DNA of 64,000 bases from positions 1,116,001 through 1,180,000 of the forward strand of contig JAGMVK010000004.1 of assembly GCA_020747065.1 (NCBI GenBank). The letters run 5' to 3'. The notes under the pieces are model-generated. The model searched no databases and had not been told where the DNA came from. It saw nothing but the letters and a program-made list of their open reading frames with translations. Both the position numbers and the translations under genes were made by a program. The DNA is from Cadophora sp. MPI-SDFR-AT-0126 (taxonomy: Eukaryota; Ascomycota; Leotiomycetes; Helotiales; Ploettnerulaceae). Below, one piece after another: positions 9,447 to 21,351 of this stretch (positions within the stretch are counted from its first letter, which is position 1; each line of letters opens with the position of its first letter).

Positions 9447-12400
9447 AGTGGCTGTCACCTAATATGGAGACTGTTGTATATAGTACCTTTTAATTGTCGT
9501 ATATATTTTAGATGCTCATACCGAAATGATGATTCCAATATCATCAGTCCCGATGGGATCGATCTAGTTGAGAGATGAAGTCGCGGCGCAAGTGGTCGAA
9601 CGCTCCTATGCTGACTTTGACGCGCTTCTGCAATTTCTAGGCTTTGTCCTCACCCGCGCACACATCAACAGCACGACATCAAATGTTAATAGAAAACGTC
9701 AAAAAGATGAACGATTGCGTGCAAAAGACAGAGCTCTGGGGCAGTAATCGAACCAGTCAGAGGACTTTTAGGGACTCGCTTAGGCTGGTGAAGTGTAATG
9801 CCAATGCTGCGAACAGGGTGAGAAAAAGCTTGGGTGCGCCACACTTGGAAGAGGGTAAGGGTAATCGGCGAGTGAGTCAGTGTACTGTATAGGGGAGGTG
9901 TGGAGTGGAGGGAGATTAGTGTGTTGGTTTATTTACTATATAATGGTAGTATATGAAAGAGGACGTTGCTGGTAAAAGAACATTCTTCTTCTCGATATTT
10001 TTTTTCTCAGCGTCGGCGAGGACTTTTCGAGGCCGGATGGATACGGACCCGATGCTTACGATACGTCAAACTCGACGAATAATGGAGGAAATGAAGATGG
10101 ATTGGATGCTGAAAATTTCGAGACAGGGGGAAATGGTCGTTGAAGGAGATGAGCGCCAAATGACTGCTCGAATGCAGATACTACTGGAGGAGAGAAAGGC
10201 GTCAGAGAGGAAAGCGGACTGGCTCGGAATGGAATAAATGGAGAAACAACGATCGACGACGTGATACAGTACCAAATCGAGAAGCAAAATGACGACTTGA
10301 GAAAGAAGAACGAAATCTACAGCGCATCTCCAGGAAAGACGGCTCGCACAGAAAACATTTAGGGCTCCTCCGATTCGGCACACACTTCTCCCTGAGATGC
10401 CTTGATTTCACTCGATTCTAGATCCGGTGCTTATGATTACGGTCAGGAGACTGGACTGTACCGTACTCCACTGAGAATCTCACGTCATTTCTCGCGTCAA
10501 GCTGTGCCTTTGGATTCTGGAAAAGTGAAAAATAAGCAGAGAAAGCTAGATCTAGATCTGGCTCGGACCGAACCAGCAACGCGAGCAGAGCGGATGAATC
10601 AACGACAGCAGCAAAGAAAGTGCGATCAACCGATGCAAATGACAGGAGATCGAGAGAGATCTCGCGATCTTATCAGGTGGCACACGCACAAACTTACGAC
10701 GTACGGTGGTGGAGGCGGATAGCTGCAGATGTCCCAAAGGCACGACCGTCTGAGACTTGTCTGCCTGTCAACCATGGATTGGGCGGGTAGTTGCTGTGAG
10801 CAACACGATGCGACATCTCAACCCACCCCGAGAGGGACTTGTACGACACCAAGCCAGCAATATCAACCGACAGCGCATCTGGAGACGACAGGTCGGCGTC
10901 GCACAGACGCCGGGCAGATCAAATTCAAGACAAGAAATATCAACATGAGAAAAGGAAAACAGGTCGGACAAACAAAGCCTTGCCTCAAGGGAAAGAGTAA
11001 AATCCGAGCCGAGCAGATCAGAGAAATGTCGAGAAGTCTCCCCATCCGTGAAGCCGAAAGTCAAAACTCAAATCAATTGTGCGGAAATTGTGGGAGGCGA
11101 GACCACAATCGCAATCGCCAAGCCTTCGATTCACGATAGGGAGTCTTATTCTCGTACAAGTTATATGCATCCCTGCATACGCCAAATTTCCAGGCGAGAG
11201 GCAATAGATAACGAATCTGATGTATCGTGAGGCATGTATTATTCGTTCATGCCGAAGCAGCGAATTGTGAGCTGAGCTCTGTATTGAATGGATTATGGAG
11301 AGAAGTCCTCATTTGAAAGAGCGGAGTTTGATTCGGTGATTGGTGGGACATGCCGTTGGGATCACTTTCGTTACCAACCGGCGTGACCGGTGGCAATCTC
11401 ACATCACCCATACACGCCTGGAAGTCGGCGCAGGCTGTCAAACAGTGGATGGATGTTGGATGTTCTGGAAGGGAAATCTCACTGGACCGTCAGATTCTCC
11501 CTGCAAGCACCTGCTCAGCTTGGTCTGGCTTGGCCTGCAGACTCTTCGCCAAGGAGCTTATATCTTGGCGACACGGCTCATTATCCTCGAACGGCGGATG
11601 AGACAAGATATCGGGATGATTGGAATGTGTTTGTGGGGTTAGAAGGCTGGGCACAGATAAGGATTGTGGATTGTGGATTTGTTGTAGAGACGCCTTTGCG
11701 TTGTGGCTGGTTGCGGATGGATGCCAGAGCGAGTTGGTAAAAGTATTGGAAAGGATAACGAGGCAAACTTCCATGTGAAACTCAATCATCCCGTCTTGTC
11801 CAACCGCTCCGTGCCCTGCTTGCCTGCCTGCCTCTCCGGCCAGCCATGTGGCACAAGGAACATTTCCAGATGTGGAAGGTTCTAAAGAGTCGCGCGGGAG
11901 GGCGGCTGCTTTCACGCAGATGCCATGGCGGAGGTGGCCATGTTGCGTCCTTGACCTGGGTTTGAAGGTCCCAGTGCATCGGCATGTACTGTAGATGGAT
12001 GCGACTTTGATGCTGTTCCTGATGCTGCACCTGCCTCAATCCCCATCAGTCCCTTGGTGCTCTACAGTATGCAAAAATCCGGGGTTTCGGGGTCGCCTTG
12101 TCATCCTGAGGGGATGATGTTTTTGTATAACGTACAAATTCCACTACGGGCGGCAAATTTATGGAGCAGCCTAAGCTATGGGAGGGGCGTTGGACCACGG
12201 CAGCCAAAGAAGCCAGCCCACTCGTCAGACCAGACCAGCGACTCGCGACTGCTGGTATTGAAGACCCTTCATCAGTCAATCCACCAGTGGCGGACACTCG
12301 CTCCTCCAATGCCTTGCCTACCGTAGGTAGTACTGAGGAAGTACATCCACCGAAATTCCTTCTTTTCTCCACCTTCCTAATCACGACGTCGAATATCTGC

Positions 12401-13475
12401 CCCCTCGAGCCTCTTCTCCCTCAGCCAAAATCAAATCAAACTCCCATATCAATTGTTGAACAGTGAAATAACCTTCGCCTCAGCCGCACCAGCACAGCAC
12501 AGCACAGCACAGCACAGCACAGCACACGGTGAGCACCGAATACACATCTCGGAATTGGCCACCAGCAGGGCTTTATATCAGCCTTTGGAAAGCTGTTTGG
12601 AAGCTGGGGATGTGTGCGGATCTCCCAACCTGGAGTAGCTCCATGGCCCAGAAATGTTGACCTTCCTCTTTCGTACACAGGCCCGGCAGCGGTGGTGCAG
12701 CCTCGAGCGAGGATGGACGTTTGCCAAGCCTGCAAGCCGAACACCTTATCGCTGTCCTAGGGTTAATTGTGGATATGAGGGGCAGGGAATGTGAGGGACC
12801 TAACAAAAATGCCTGTCAAGGACAAGGAGAGGTATGGGGCACGAGGGGGCGAGAGTGTGAGACCGTAGATTTGTATATGGATGGTGATTCGAGGAGAGCA
12901 AAGAGAGAGGGGCGGATCATCGATAAGTGCAGGCAAGTGAGCTGCATTGCCATGGCCCGAGGATCCAACGACAGGCCCAGCCAAGGCTCGATACAGCAAG
13001 ATGTCGAGATGAGCGGAGACGGCTTCAATTAGACAGTGAGCTAGAACCCCCGACGAAGAGATGTACGAAATATGGTTGGCTGCGGCCGGATTTACTTGGG
13101 AAGCGAAAGCAGGGGACGCACACGAGGGGATCCATGGAGGGGATGGGATGGCAGGCATGGATAGCACAGGATAGGATGGAGGGGCCGACCGAGGAAAGAT
13201 TTATTGTTCTGGTCTCTGGTCGGTCGTGATACATATAAGTTCACTGGCCCACGTCAATTCCGACTTCTCACCTTCAGCTCAGCTCCAGCGTCCAAGAGTC
13301 AAGTGTCGAGTCAAGAGTCCAAGACTCACTCAATCAGGGTCAGCTCGTGAAGGTCTTCAACATCGATCTTCCCGATCTTGTATCACCTCACTTCACCAAC
13401 ACCTAAATAAAACAGACTTCACCGTCCGTCGCGAAACTGCTCTTTCTCCGTGCAGCCTCATACAACACCGACACA
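9447..13475. other. 4-kb gene-poor region upstream of the nucleoside transporter
   Basis: No gene can be supported across 4 kb. Between about 9950 and 11140 the plus strand is rich in short open frames with highly charged Arg/Lys/Asp/Glu content in changing frames. One ends at 11139 with CGNCGRRDHNRN, which resembles a CCHC zinc knuckle lacking its last Cys. This could be a decayed gene or chance. A pentanucleotide repeat lies at 12491. The right end should contain the promoter and a long 5' UTR of the transporter at 13476. Confidence 0.45.
12491..12525. repeat. Pentanucleotide microsatellite (AGCAC)7
   Basis: Seven uninterrupted copies of AGCAC, preceded by a near copy (GCACC), lie about 950 bp upstream of the nucleoside transporter start. 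Such tracts change length easily by slippage. Confidence 0.95.
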
Positions 13476-15518
13476 ATGGCAAGCAACGTCAATGATGTCG
13501 TCGAGCGTGACAACAATACCCATTTCCAGGTCAAGGAAACAAATGCCTTCGGAACCCACGAGGCGAAGGAGCCATACCATGATCCTCACAAGGTCGACGA
13601 ATTCAACCACGAAAAGATCAGCTCTGCTTCACGTACACCTACCAACGAGCCAGCTGTGCTCGAGGTCGACAGTGAGAAGGGAATGAAGGATTACCGCGAG
13701 AAGGAGATCGATGGCACACCAGCAAGCTTCTCAGAGGGTGAGGGTGAGCGAGAGCAACCCTCGATGGTCCGAAAAGTCTGGAAAATTGTTAAGCCATTTA
13801 TCTTCCCACTCTTCTGGGTCCTGATGACTGGGTACGTACGAGCAGATTCGACTCAATTTCCTTTCCCCGTGCGTCTGTGTGACGAGTGGCAGACTGACAG
13901 GTGACTCAGATGGTGGATTGCAGGACTGAATCTCCATCGCCACGATATTGGTGGTCCTACCGAGTCGTGGCTGATCCCCTTCCTCCTCTGGTTAGCCATC
14001 ACTATCCGCCTGGTCACATTGTACGTTTCAACCAAGTATGTCACCAAGCCAATTGCCTGGGTATGGATGAAAGCCATCTACAACCCCTCCAAGATGATCC
14101 CCCAGAAAATGAGACTACCGCTCGGAGCCGCGGGAACTGTAGCAGTCTTCCTCGTCGGCACATTCGTCAGCGAGGAGACCGCCGATAACACACGTGCCAA
14201 CAGAGCTGTCAGTCTTTTCGGCCTGGCTGTCTTCATCTTCGTTTTCTACGTCACTTCCAATAACCGCAAGGCCATTCAATGGCAGACCGTCATCGTCGGC
14301 ATGCTGGCACAATACATCCTCGCGCTGTTCGTGCTCCGTACCCAAGCCGGCTACGACATCTTCAACTTTATCGCGTTCTTGGCCACCTCGCTCCTCAGTT
14401 TCGCCGGAGAGGGAACAGCTTTCCTGCTCAGTGCTGATCTCCTCGAGTTTCACTACTTCCTCCTCGGTGTCATTCCACCCATCATCTTCTTCGTCGCTTT
14501 CGTCCAGCTGCTTTATTACTGGGGCTGGCTGCAATGGGCGATCGGAAAGTTCGCCACCGTCTTCTTCTACGGCATGAAGGTGTCTGGTGCAGAGGCTGTC
14601 GTCGCTGCTGCCTCGCCATTCGTTGGACAGGGTGAATCCGCCATGTTGATCCGTCCATACATCCCTCACTTGACTTCCGCAGAATTGCACCAGATCATGA
14701 CTTCTGGTTTCGCGACCATTGCTGGTTCCGTGCTTGGCGCTTATATCGGAATGGGTATCTCGCCTTTGGCGCTCATTTCCTCCTGTGTCATGTCCATCCC
14801 CGCCTCTCTCGCCATCTCCAAACTTCGCTACCCAGAAACTGAGGAGACTCTTACAGCGGGCAAAGTCGTCGTTCCAAAGGACAACGACGAGAAGCCATCC
14901 AACGGTCTTCACGCTTTCGCAAACGGTTCATGGCTCGGTCTTCGAGTCGGTGGTATGATCGTCGCCGCTCTTCTCTGCATCCTTTCCCTCCTTGGCCTCG
15001 TCAACGGCCTTCTCGGATGGTGGGGCAGATATTTGAACATCAACGGCCCACCATTGAGTGTTGAATTGATCCTCGGTTACATCTTCTACCCAGTCGCATT
15101 CTTGCTCGGTGTCCCAAGAAACGGAGACATCTTCCGTGTGTCGAAGTTGATTGGGTTGAAGGTTGTGGCCAATGAATTTGTTGCTGTAAGTTTTTCCCCA
15201 ACTCGCTCCACCTACAAGAACTCGATACTGATAAACCGCAAACAGTTTGCAGCTCTATCCAACCCAGAGACCGAGTTTGTCAAGCTCTCGGAACGTTCCC
15301 GCCTCATCGCCACCTACGCCGTCTGCGGCTTCGGCAACATCTCCTCCGTCGGTATCCAGATCGGTGTGCTCTCATCCCTCGCTCCTGGTCAAGCAGGTCG
15401 TGTCGCCAAGGTCGCTGTCTCGGCGCTGATCTCGGGTGTCATCGCGACCTTGTCGAGTGCGTCCATTGCGGGCATGTTGATTGTTAATTCCGAGGCTTAT
15501 ACGAAGGTCTCTGTTTAA
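13476..15518 (+). CDS. Concentrative nucleoside transporter (CNT family, NUP-type)
   Basis: Three exons, 13476-13831, 13910-15185 and 15246-15518, give 634 residues. The first 110 residues are hydrophilic and acidic and probably cytosolic. They are followed by about a dozen membrane segments, starting at VKPFIFPLFWVLMTGWWIAG across the first junction. Family signatures are the conserved AAASPFVGQGESAMLIRPYI loop, FATIAGSVLGAYIGMGI, and KVVANEFVA...CGFGNISSVGIQIG near the C-terminus, where substrate and cation are bound. CNT proteins import nucleosides, driven by H+ or Na+. The second intron is 60 bp with no stop, so retaining it would simply add 20 residues just after ANEFVA. The gene stands alone between two gaps of about 4 kb. 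Confidence in the family is high; the exact substrate is open. Confidence 0.95.
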
Positions 15519-15680
15519 GGGGACTGGAGTGTAAGATGAGCCGAAGAGTGTTTTTAAATTTGAGCGTGCTTTCGTTTGAGAGATGAGGGGAGAGGATGAT
15601 ACCATACCAGATGAAAGATGAGAGATGAGCAATGAATGATGGCAGTGGTTAAAAGCTCTGCGCTATAATTAATAGAACAT

Positions 15681-15710
15681 CTACCTACCTACCTACCTAC
15701 CTACCTACCT
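15681..15710. repeat. Tetranucleotide microsatellite (CTAC)7.5 between two TATAATTAAT copies
   Basis: Thirty bases of perfect CTAC repeat are flanked by the same 10-mer TATAATTAAT at 15664-15673 and 15715-15724. It lies about 160 bp after the transporter stop, so it is probably in the 3' UTR or just beyond it. Confidence 0.9.
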
Positions 15711-18700
15711 GTGTTATAATTAATGAGGGACACTCTTCACATGTTCACCTTTTCACAACTTCCATCTCAAAAGTCTCCTCACATTTCAACTTCTCCCATC
15801 AGCTAGTAACCCTCTCCGGGTCCTAGAATTTAGGATGCATTTGCTTATGCCTACCGAACTATCCCTATCTCGGTCAAGCGAGTGCAGTGCTTTATTCGTT
15901 CGCGAGAGGCAATAACTATTCCGCGATACTGAGATCTGGTTCAGCATCACCATTCCTTACACTGCACTAAGGCCAACTTTCTCCGTCTCTTCGCCTCCTC
16001 ATCCCTTCATCCCTTAACCGAGCGATGTGTATCAGCTAACCCTCGTAGCCTCCCTTATGAATGAATATACGGATAGCCTTAACCCTAAGGAATTTACTCG
16101 CACCGTGAGGATGCATACATACATACATGCCGTTCCTATCATCAGCACAGCGCAGGGTAGAGTAGGGGGCGGGGGATCAATTATGCGGTCTCGCTTACGA
16201 CGTCACGTCGAGAAGGGTCGGCTGTTTTTGCCCCCGCCCAGAGACGAGCGGTCTTCATTAGGTGAAAGACCCTCACTGGGGGTTTAAAGGTCGAGGCTAT
16301 CCTCACTCCCTCCAGCGGACGAGGCTGTGGTGCTCTCTGGGCTGTGAATGGTCGATTGTGCGTGAGCTGTGCAGGTGTTGTTGCGGGAAAATGGCGGAGG
16401 GCGTGAATTGACCTGGCCTCACCTGACCTGCCATCGTAAGTGGAGTCAAGCGGTAGGATGATAGCCTTGCAGGTGGTATGTTGTCTCTCCTCTACCTATT
16501 TCTGAATCCTTGAATCTGACTGGATCTGTTCGAATTCAGCTGTGTCGGACGTCGATGTCGAGTCCGAATTCGATTTCGAATGGTCATGCGTGAGGAGGGG
16601 GTCTGACGCAGCTCAGAAGTAAGGACAACTCGCGCTGACCAGACGGCTTACTAAAGTATTGTGCAGTGAAGAAGAACTCAGCTCGGCATATCTCAACCCC
16701 CTGCGATCTCTCACTCTCCGGTTTCACTATTAAGTATTCTTAGAATCGCGACAGCACGGGGTTATGTGTTATCATTCGGTTTGAGTATTGTCACGAGTAG
16801 GACTGGTGTCTTTGTGCAGAATTCAGAAAGACGAACAACCGACACTCAGCAATATCCAGCATCTATCATCGAGCATTCAGCATCACATTGCCATTGTATG
16901 GAAGAGAACCAAGCTAAGGAAGAGGCATTGCGAGCGAAGTTATACCAAGCTTTGCGTGCTCTGAAAGGCTCCTTACTATTCTGGCTCTATAACGACTGTC
17001 GACTGATCGGGGATGAGCATGTGCTTATATCTCAACGATTCTCCGTTCAAGGTCCGACCAAGATGTGTATGGACAAAGCCCTGGCATTTTCGACGCAGAG
17101 CAACGAATGCTGCTAAGAAAGGGACAGGTTTCTTCAGGAAACGATGGATGGTGATGAGCCATCTTTTTGTTTTCCGGGGTGACGTCTGTATGGCCTAGGC
17201 GCAATGTGTCCAGAGAATCGGTAGTCTGAAAAAAAAAAAGGCCACAGCCAGCTGGCGAAGGATACAATACAATGCTCGCTTCCCTCATACAACCTGGCCA
17301 ACTCGTTCTCCCGCAGGGATCTTAGACCCGTAACTATCTGCCTTGGTACCTACCTACCCAGAATCAGACTATTACATTATTCTGCCGCTAGTTGTAGAGC
17401 GACGCATAAAAGCCGGCTTATCCTCTTCATAGCCCTTTTCTTTTCTCTCTCTCTCTTCTTCACAAGTGTCAGTTTTTCATGTCACAAACAGAACACTCAT
17501 CTTTGAGAGGCTACTTGGCTACGGCCATCTGGTTATTTTGTCAGAACTTTTGGACAAGTCACAGCAAGCCGCGTGGTGAAGCCCTATTTTTGTTTTTGGG
17601 CTTGGGCTCCCAGTATTGCACTGCCTCTGGTAAGCGCACCTCCCTGATTTTCTTTCATTGCAAATGCTGGTTTGCTAGTTTTGTCAGGAGGAAATGATGT
17701 TGTCTCCAGAGCGCGCATGGAAACTCAGCATCAAAGACCTGCCGGTATAATGATCGGACTATCAATTATGTTTTGGTCTATGCGAAGTGGAACTTAGCGC
17801 CGATGTCCTCTTCCTTTTACATATTTGGATTATTGGGTTGTTGTCTTGAGAGCAGAACCTCAGAGTGAGAGCCGGACTTCAACCCTGCAGGAGCTAAAAG
17901 CTGCATGTGGTGCCCTGCTATTTCGTTCGGAAGTAGTATCACGCAGGACTGTAGGACATCGTCCCAGTTATCATAAAATATCATCCACATATACCGTACA
18001 TTATATGTTAAAGCCAAACTCGTCTCTTTTGTCGACCGCCGTTACATAGAGTCTGAAGGCTGAGTTGTTTTATAATGTTTTTTTAAGAGTCTGGGAGAAG
18101 CCGAGCCTGAGCCGCAACGTCTTTGATGGGAAAATACTACGTGGATGCGAATGGTGCTTCTGATAAACCAGCAAAACTTGGCGTGGCTTGGGTCGGGTAA
18201 GAACACGGTATGATTATCTCGAACCAGTTCGCTATTGGCTTAAAACGCTCATTAGTAGACTTTAGTATGCTACTAACATACCTAGATCACGCTTCTTCGG
18301 AGTTCAGTAATAAGAAATGAAATAACGAATTTCCTGCCAGCTCTGATGTGCACGAGACCAATCTCCAAACGCTCCATTTTGGGACTTCCTCCCCCAAAAT
18401 GTCCCAGGGTTAGAGAACATATAAATATGAAGGGTGACAAGCTAATTTTTGCTTTCTGCCCTCTTCTTATCGATTTTAGCCCTACCGTGGTCCTGTTCTT
18501 GCGATGGTTCTTGTAACTTTCTTTTGGTGTTCGGTCAAAGCTCAAGAGCCTTACCTCGATGCCGATACCATTTTAGTGGAAGGATCCTCAAGACAGGACG
18601 CCATTACATCCTCAATCTAGCTTCGGATTCAAATCTAATTATAATGTATCAATCCCATCTTTTCTGGAAACTCCATCCATTCTCAGCGGACAGTGATGCT

Positions 18701-19719
18701 AGAGTGCACCTAAATGAGCTTGTCATTTCTGCAAGTGCAGTCCCCGCATTCTCCCAGAGGCTTAGAATGAGACTGTTCACCCGTTGGCTACAGACCGAGA
18801 ACAAGCAAAATTGGAATTATAAGACATCGACACATATTGATTCTCCAATTTCTCGTCCCCTTCTAGCTAAAGGTCATGAGCATCAGACAACGGCATGTTT
18901 CCACGCAGACCTGATAACTTATTCCTCGCTTAACGTCAACAAGGTCCAGGGGCTCGCTTCCCCACAGCTGAAGTTGTGTGGAACCGTGAGCATGACTTGC
19001 AGAAATGCAAAGTGATTGACTAAGCTGACACCACCAATGATCTAGATGACGTGTCTGGTATCAATATAAATAAATATATCGAGCAGCATTACACGGTCGG
19101 CCGCCACCAGCACTACCAAGCTTCAGCCACGTAAGATAGTGGATGATCCAAATTTCTTGGACTCGGAGAATTTTGTGGATTGTGGAGATTATAACTACGA
19201 TGAATCGTAAGTTTGCTAAGAAAGTTGTCCACACTCACTTGTGAATGTAGCGATCTTCATTTAGGACCAAGTTCTCTTGGAGTCGATTTTGAAATTACCC
19301 AGTAAGGCACGCGCTGCCAATATACCCTGCTTCGAGTCAGCATCGGCCGCGTTCCGCTCTATCAGGATCAAACCCGCAAGCGGCTCTTCGGCATGCTGTA
19401 GCAAGATCATCATTACTTGAACAGGATACCGATACGGGTATCACAGCATACAACCTCATTTATTGCCCGTACAAATGACTACATCGACTCAGCACTAAGA
19501 TGCTTTTCAATGTTTTGTAATACCTTCTAGTCCTGGATTCCTGTGATATTCGGGTTATCTTTCTATTCTCATGTGGTCAGACCTGCACCGCTCGGGGTAC
19601 TTTTGAACTCGGCCGAAATCCTTCCTTTTCATCAACATGCAAAATGATGATGAATCCTTCCCCGCAGGATCCATTGATCCTACATCCTTGACTTACTATC
19701 ACAGGCTCCTAAGAAAATG

Positions 19720-19727
19720 TATATAAG
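19720..19727 (+). promoter_or_regulatory. Probable TATA box of the small secreted peptide gene
   Basis: TATATAAG lies about 110 bp upstream of the ATG at 19838, the same spacing as at the NmrA-like gene. It is followed by an AT- and CA-rich leader with CATCATCATC, typical of fungal 5' leaders. Confidence 0.55.
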
Positions 19728-19837
19728 AGCTCTTGATCTCGTCATATCGAGAAAAATTCCATCATCATCAACACTCATCACACAATCATCTCAATCACAA
19801 AAGGTTATCAAGCCCATTCGCCAACAATTCAATCACC

Positions 19838-20125
19838 ATGAAGCTCTCATTCGCAATCTTCACTATCCTTGCTGCCGTCGTCATGGCGAGCCCAAATCCA
19901 GCTGCGAACGTCGATACTGCAGCCATTGACTGCAGCAAATGCGGATGTTCGTCTGCGGAGTCTTGCACGGTATGTTCACCTCAGCATTCGCTGGCCTTTG
20001 GGAGTATCCAAGGAGTTTTGCTGACATGTGTACCATAGTTTGACTGCTGCCAAGTGAGTACTGCCACTGCGTGATTTCTCAAGCCAGAACTTTGGAAATT
20101 CCAGTGCTAACATTTCTCTTAGTAA
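19838..20125 (+). CDS. Small secreted cysteine-rich peptide (49 residues), effector-like
   Basis: Proposed exons are 19838-19969, 20039-20053 (15 nt) and 20123-20125, the last being only the stop codon TAA after an acceptor TCTTAG. The peptide begins MKLSFAIFTILAAVVMAS, a clear signal sequence, then an Ala/Asn/Pro-rich spacer and a Cys-rich end: DCSKCGCSSAESC, then TFDCCQ from the micro-exon. That is six Cys in a mature region of about 30 residues. If the second intron is retained, the protein would instead end six codons later at TGA (VSTATA). It stands alone with a TATA box upstream. Similar tiny secreted Cys-rich peptides occur in plant-associated fungi, but no function is shown. The alternative is a read-through model ending at 20038 without the last Cys residues. 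Confidence 0.65.
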
Positions 20126-21351
20126 ATGGCTTCTGTCAGTATTTTTGGTGTAGAGATTGCGGGTGTTGGTGGATAGTGGGGAGTGGAGCTGGGTTTTGGG
20201 AAGTCAGGGGCAGATTCTCGTCGTTGTATGGAGTTCTCCTTTAGAGTTTTAGCTCGGCCGGCGAAGGGTCTTTCAGTCGCTACTGGTCAATCGAGATTTT
20301 GGAGAGATTTGCCTTTAGGCCTAAACCTGCCCCAAATACATTCTCGATGCATTGTTGGAATAATGCCGTGATATAAGAATGTTGTCCAATTTCTAGGCCT
20401 GCTGAAGCCTCAAATCCAACTAATGACTTTCATACTCGAGTTGGACGGCTACAAGTCGGGTTAGTGCTGATCGGAGGATGATGTACCTGGAGCCGTATGG
20501 CGTATCATCGTCCCGTTCCGTGATGATGGGCATGTGGGTGAGATTTACATGCATAGCCTATCGCGGGGAGAAGGCCACTGCACAAGGAACTTGACAATCA
20601 GGATCCTGCTCGGCATTGTTAAGCCTGTTTGTTACTAGATCTCAGATCGTGTCTTCCAACTCTCCCATGTCAAAGCGAGATGATCCTTACTCTTAGAATA
20701 TCCACTTGCCTGTACTTGCCCGAGATCTCGAAACCTCCCTATCAATTGTACAAGCTCTTGGTGCCTTCCCCTCCACCTTTGCGAAATCAAGTGTAAAAGA
20801 GGAGTGGCATCAATCCGAAATCTTGAATAAGCGAACGCTGAGCAGTCATGTCAACTTTGAGTCTTAGCAACCCGAGTTTGCTCTTGTCACGATCTAGTCA
20901 CGAGACGAGATAGGCCCAAGCGTCTGACGGTTGCCTTTCCTCTATCCGCATTCCGAGACTACATATCATCAACATCTCTCATGTTGAAGCATTCACCGGA
21001 AGCTACTCATAAACTTGCCGTGTTCGAAATTAGGAGTGTTATCTAAGGTGCTGCTTGCTCTGCCGCATTTGGGATGCCGGAATGGCTGCCCATGGTACTT
21101 CCCAATGCCCTTGACGCGGCCTGCGTTCTTTGTTGGTTACCTTAGTATTGTTCTCGCACCATATATCTCCAGTCAGAATTATTTTGATTTTTTTTTTATC
21201 CACTGCTTGCGCAATTTGAGCCGGGTTGCAAATTTATTGCGAATGTCAGCACGGCCAGTTTTGTCTCCGTTTTTGTTCAGCATTTCAATCCTTCTTTGAC
21301 TTCGTATCAGCAACAACTCAACAGTCGTCAGTGAAAGTAGTCTCTGGCAAG
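20126..21351. other. Intergenic region, nothing recognised
   Basis: Only short overlapping frames are present, without domains or splice partners. A T tract is at about 21186-21196. The right end must hold the promoter of the acetyltransferase-like gene. Confidence 0.6.

Larger units (their letters stand above)
15519..19837. other. 4.3-kb gene-poor region
   Basis: No confident gene. Open frames at 16766-17116 (116 codons) and 18449-19015 (188 codons, hydrophobic N-terminus) match no family I know and have no clear exon partners. A CTAC microsatellite lies at 15681. A short A tract lies at about 17229. At about 19126-19280 a codon-like stretch ends at a good GTAAGT donor with a TTTAG acceptor 59 bp later; it may be the tail of an unrecognised gene. 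The promoter of the small secreted peptide is at the right end. Confidence 0.45.

Noticed and set aside
14115..14912. 265-codon minus-strand open frame
   Set aside because: Antisense shadow of the nucleoside transporter; no membrane or domain features of its own.
18449..19015. 188-codon frame with hydrophobic start
   Set aside because: No domain, no conserved texture and no splice partner; kept only as a note in the region entry.
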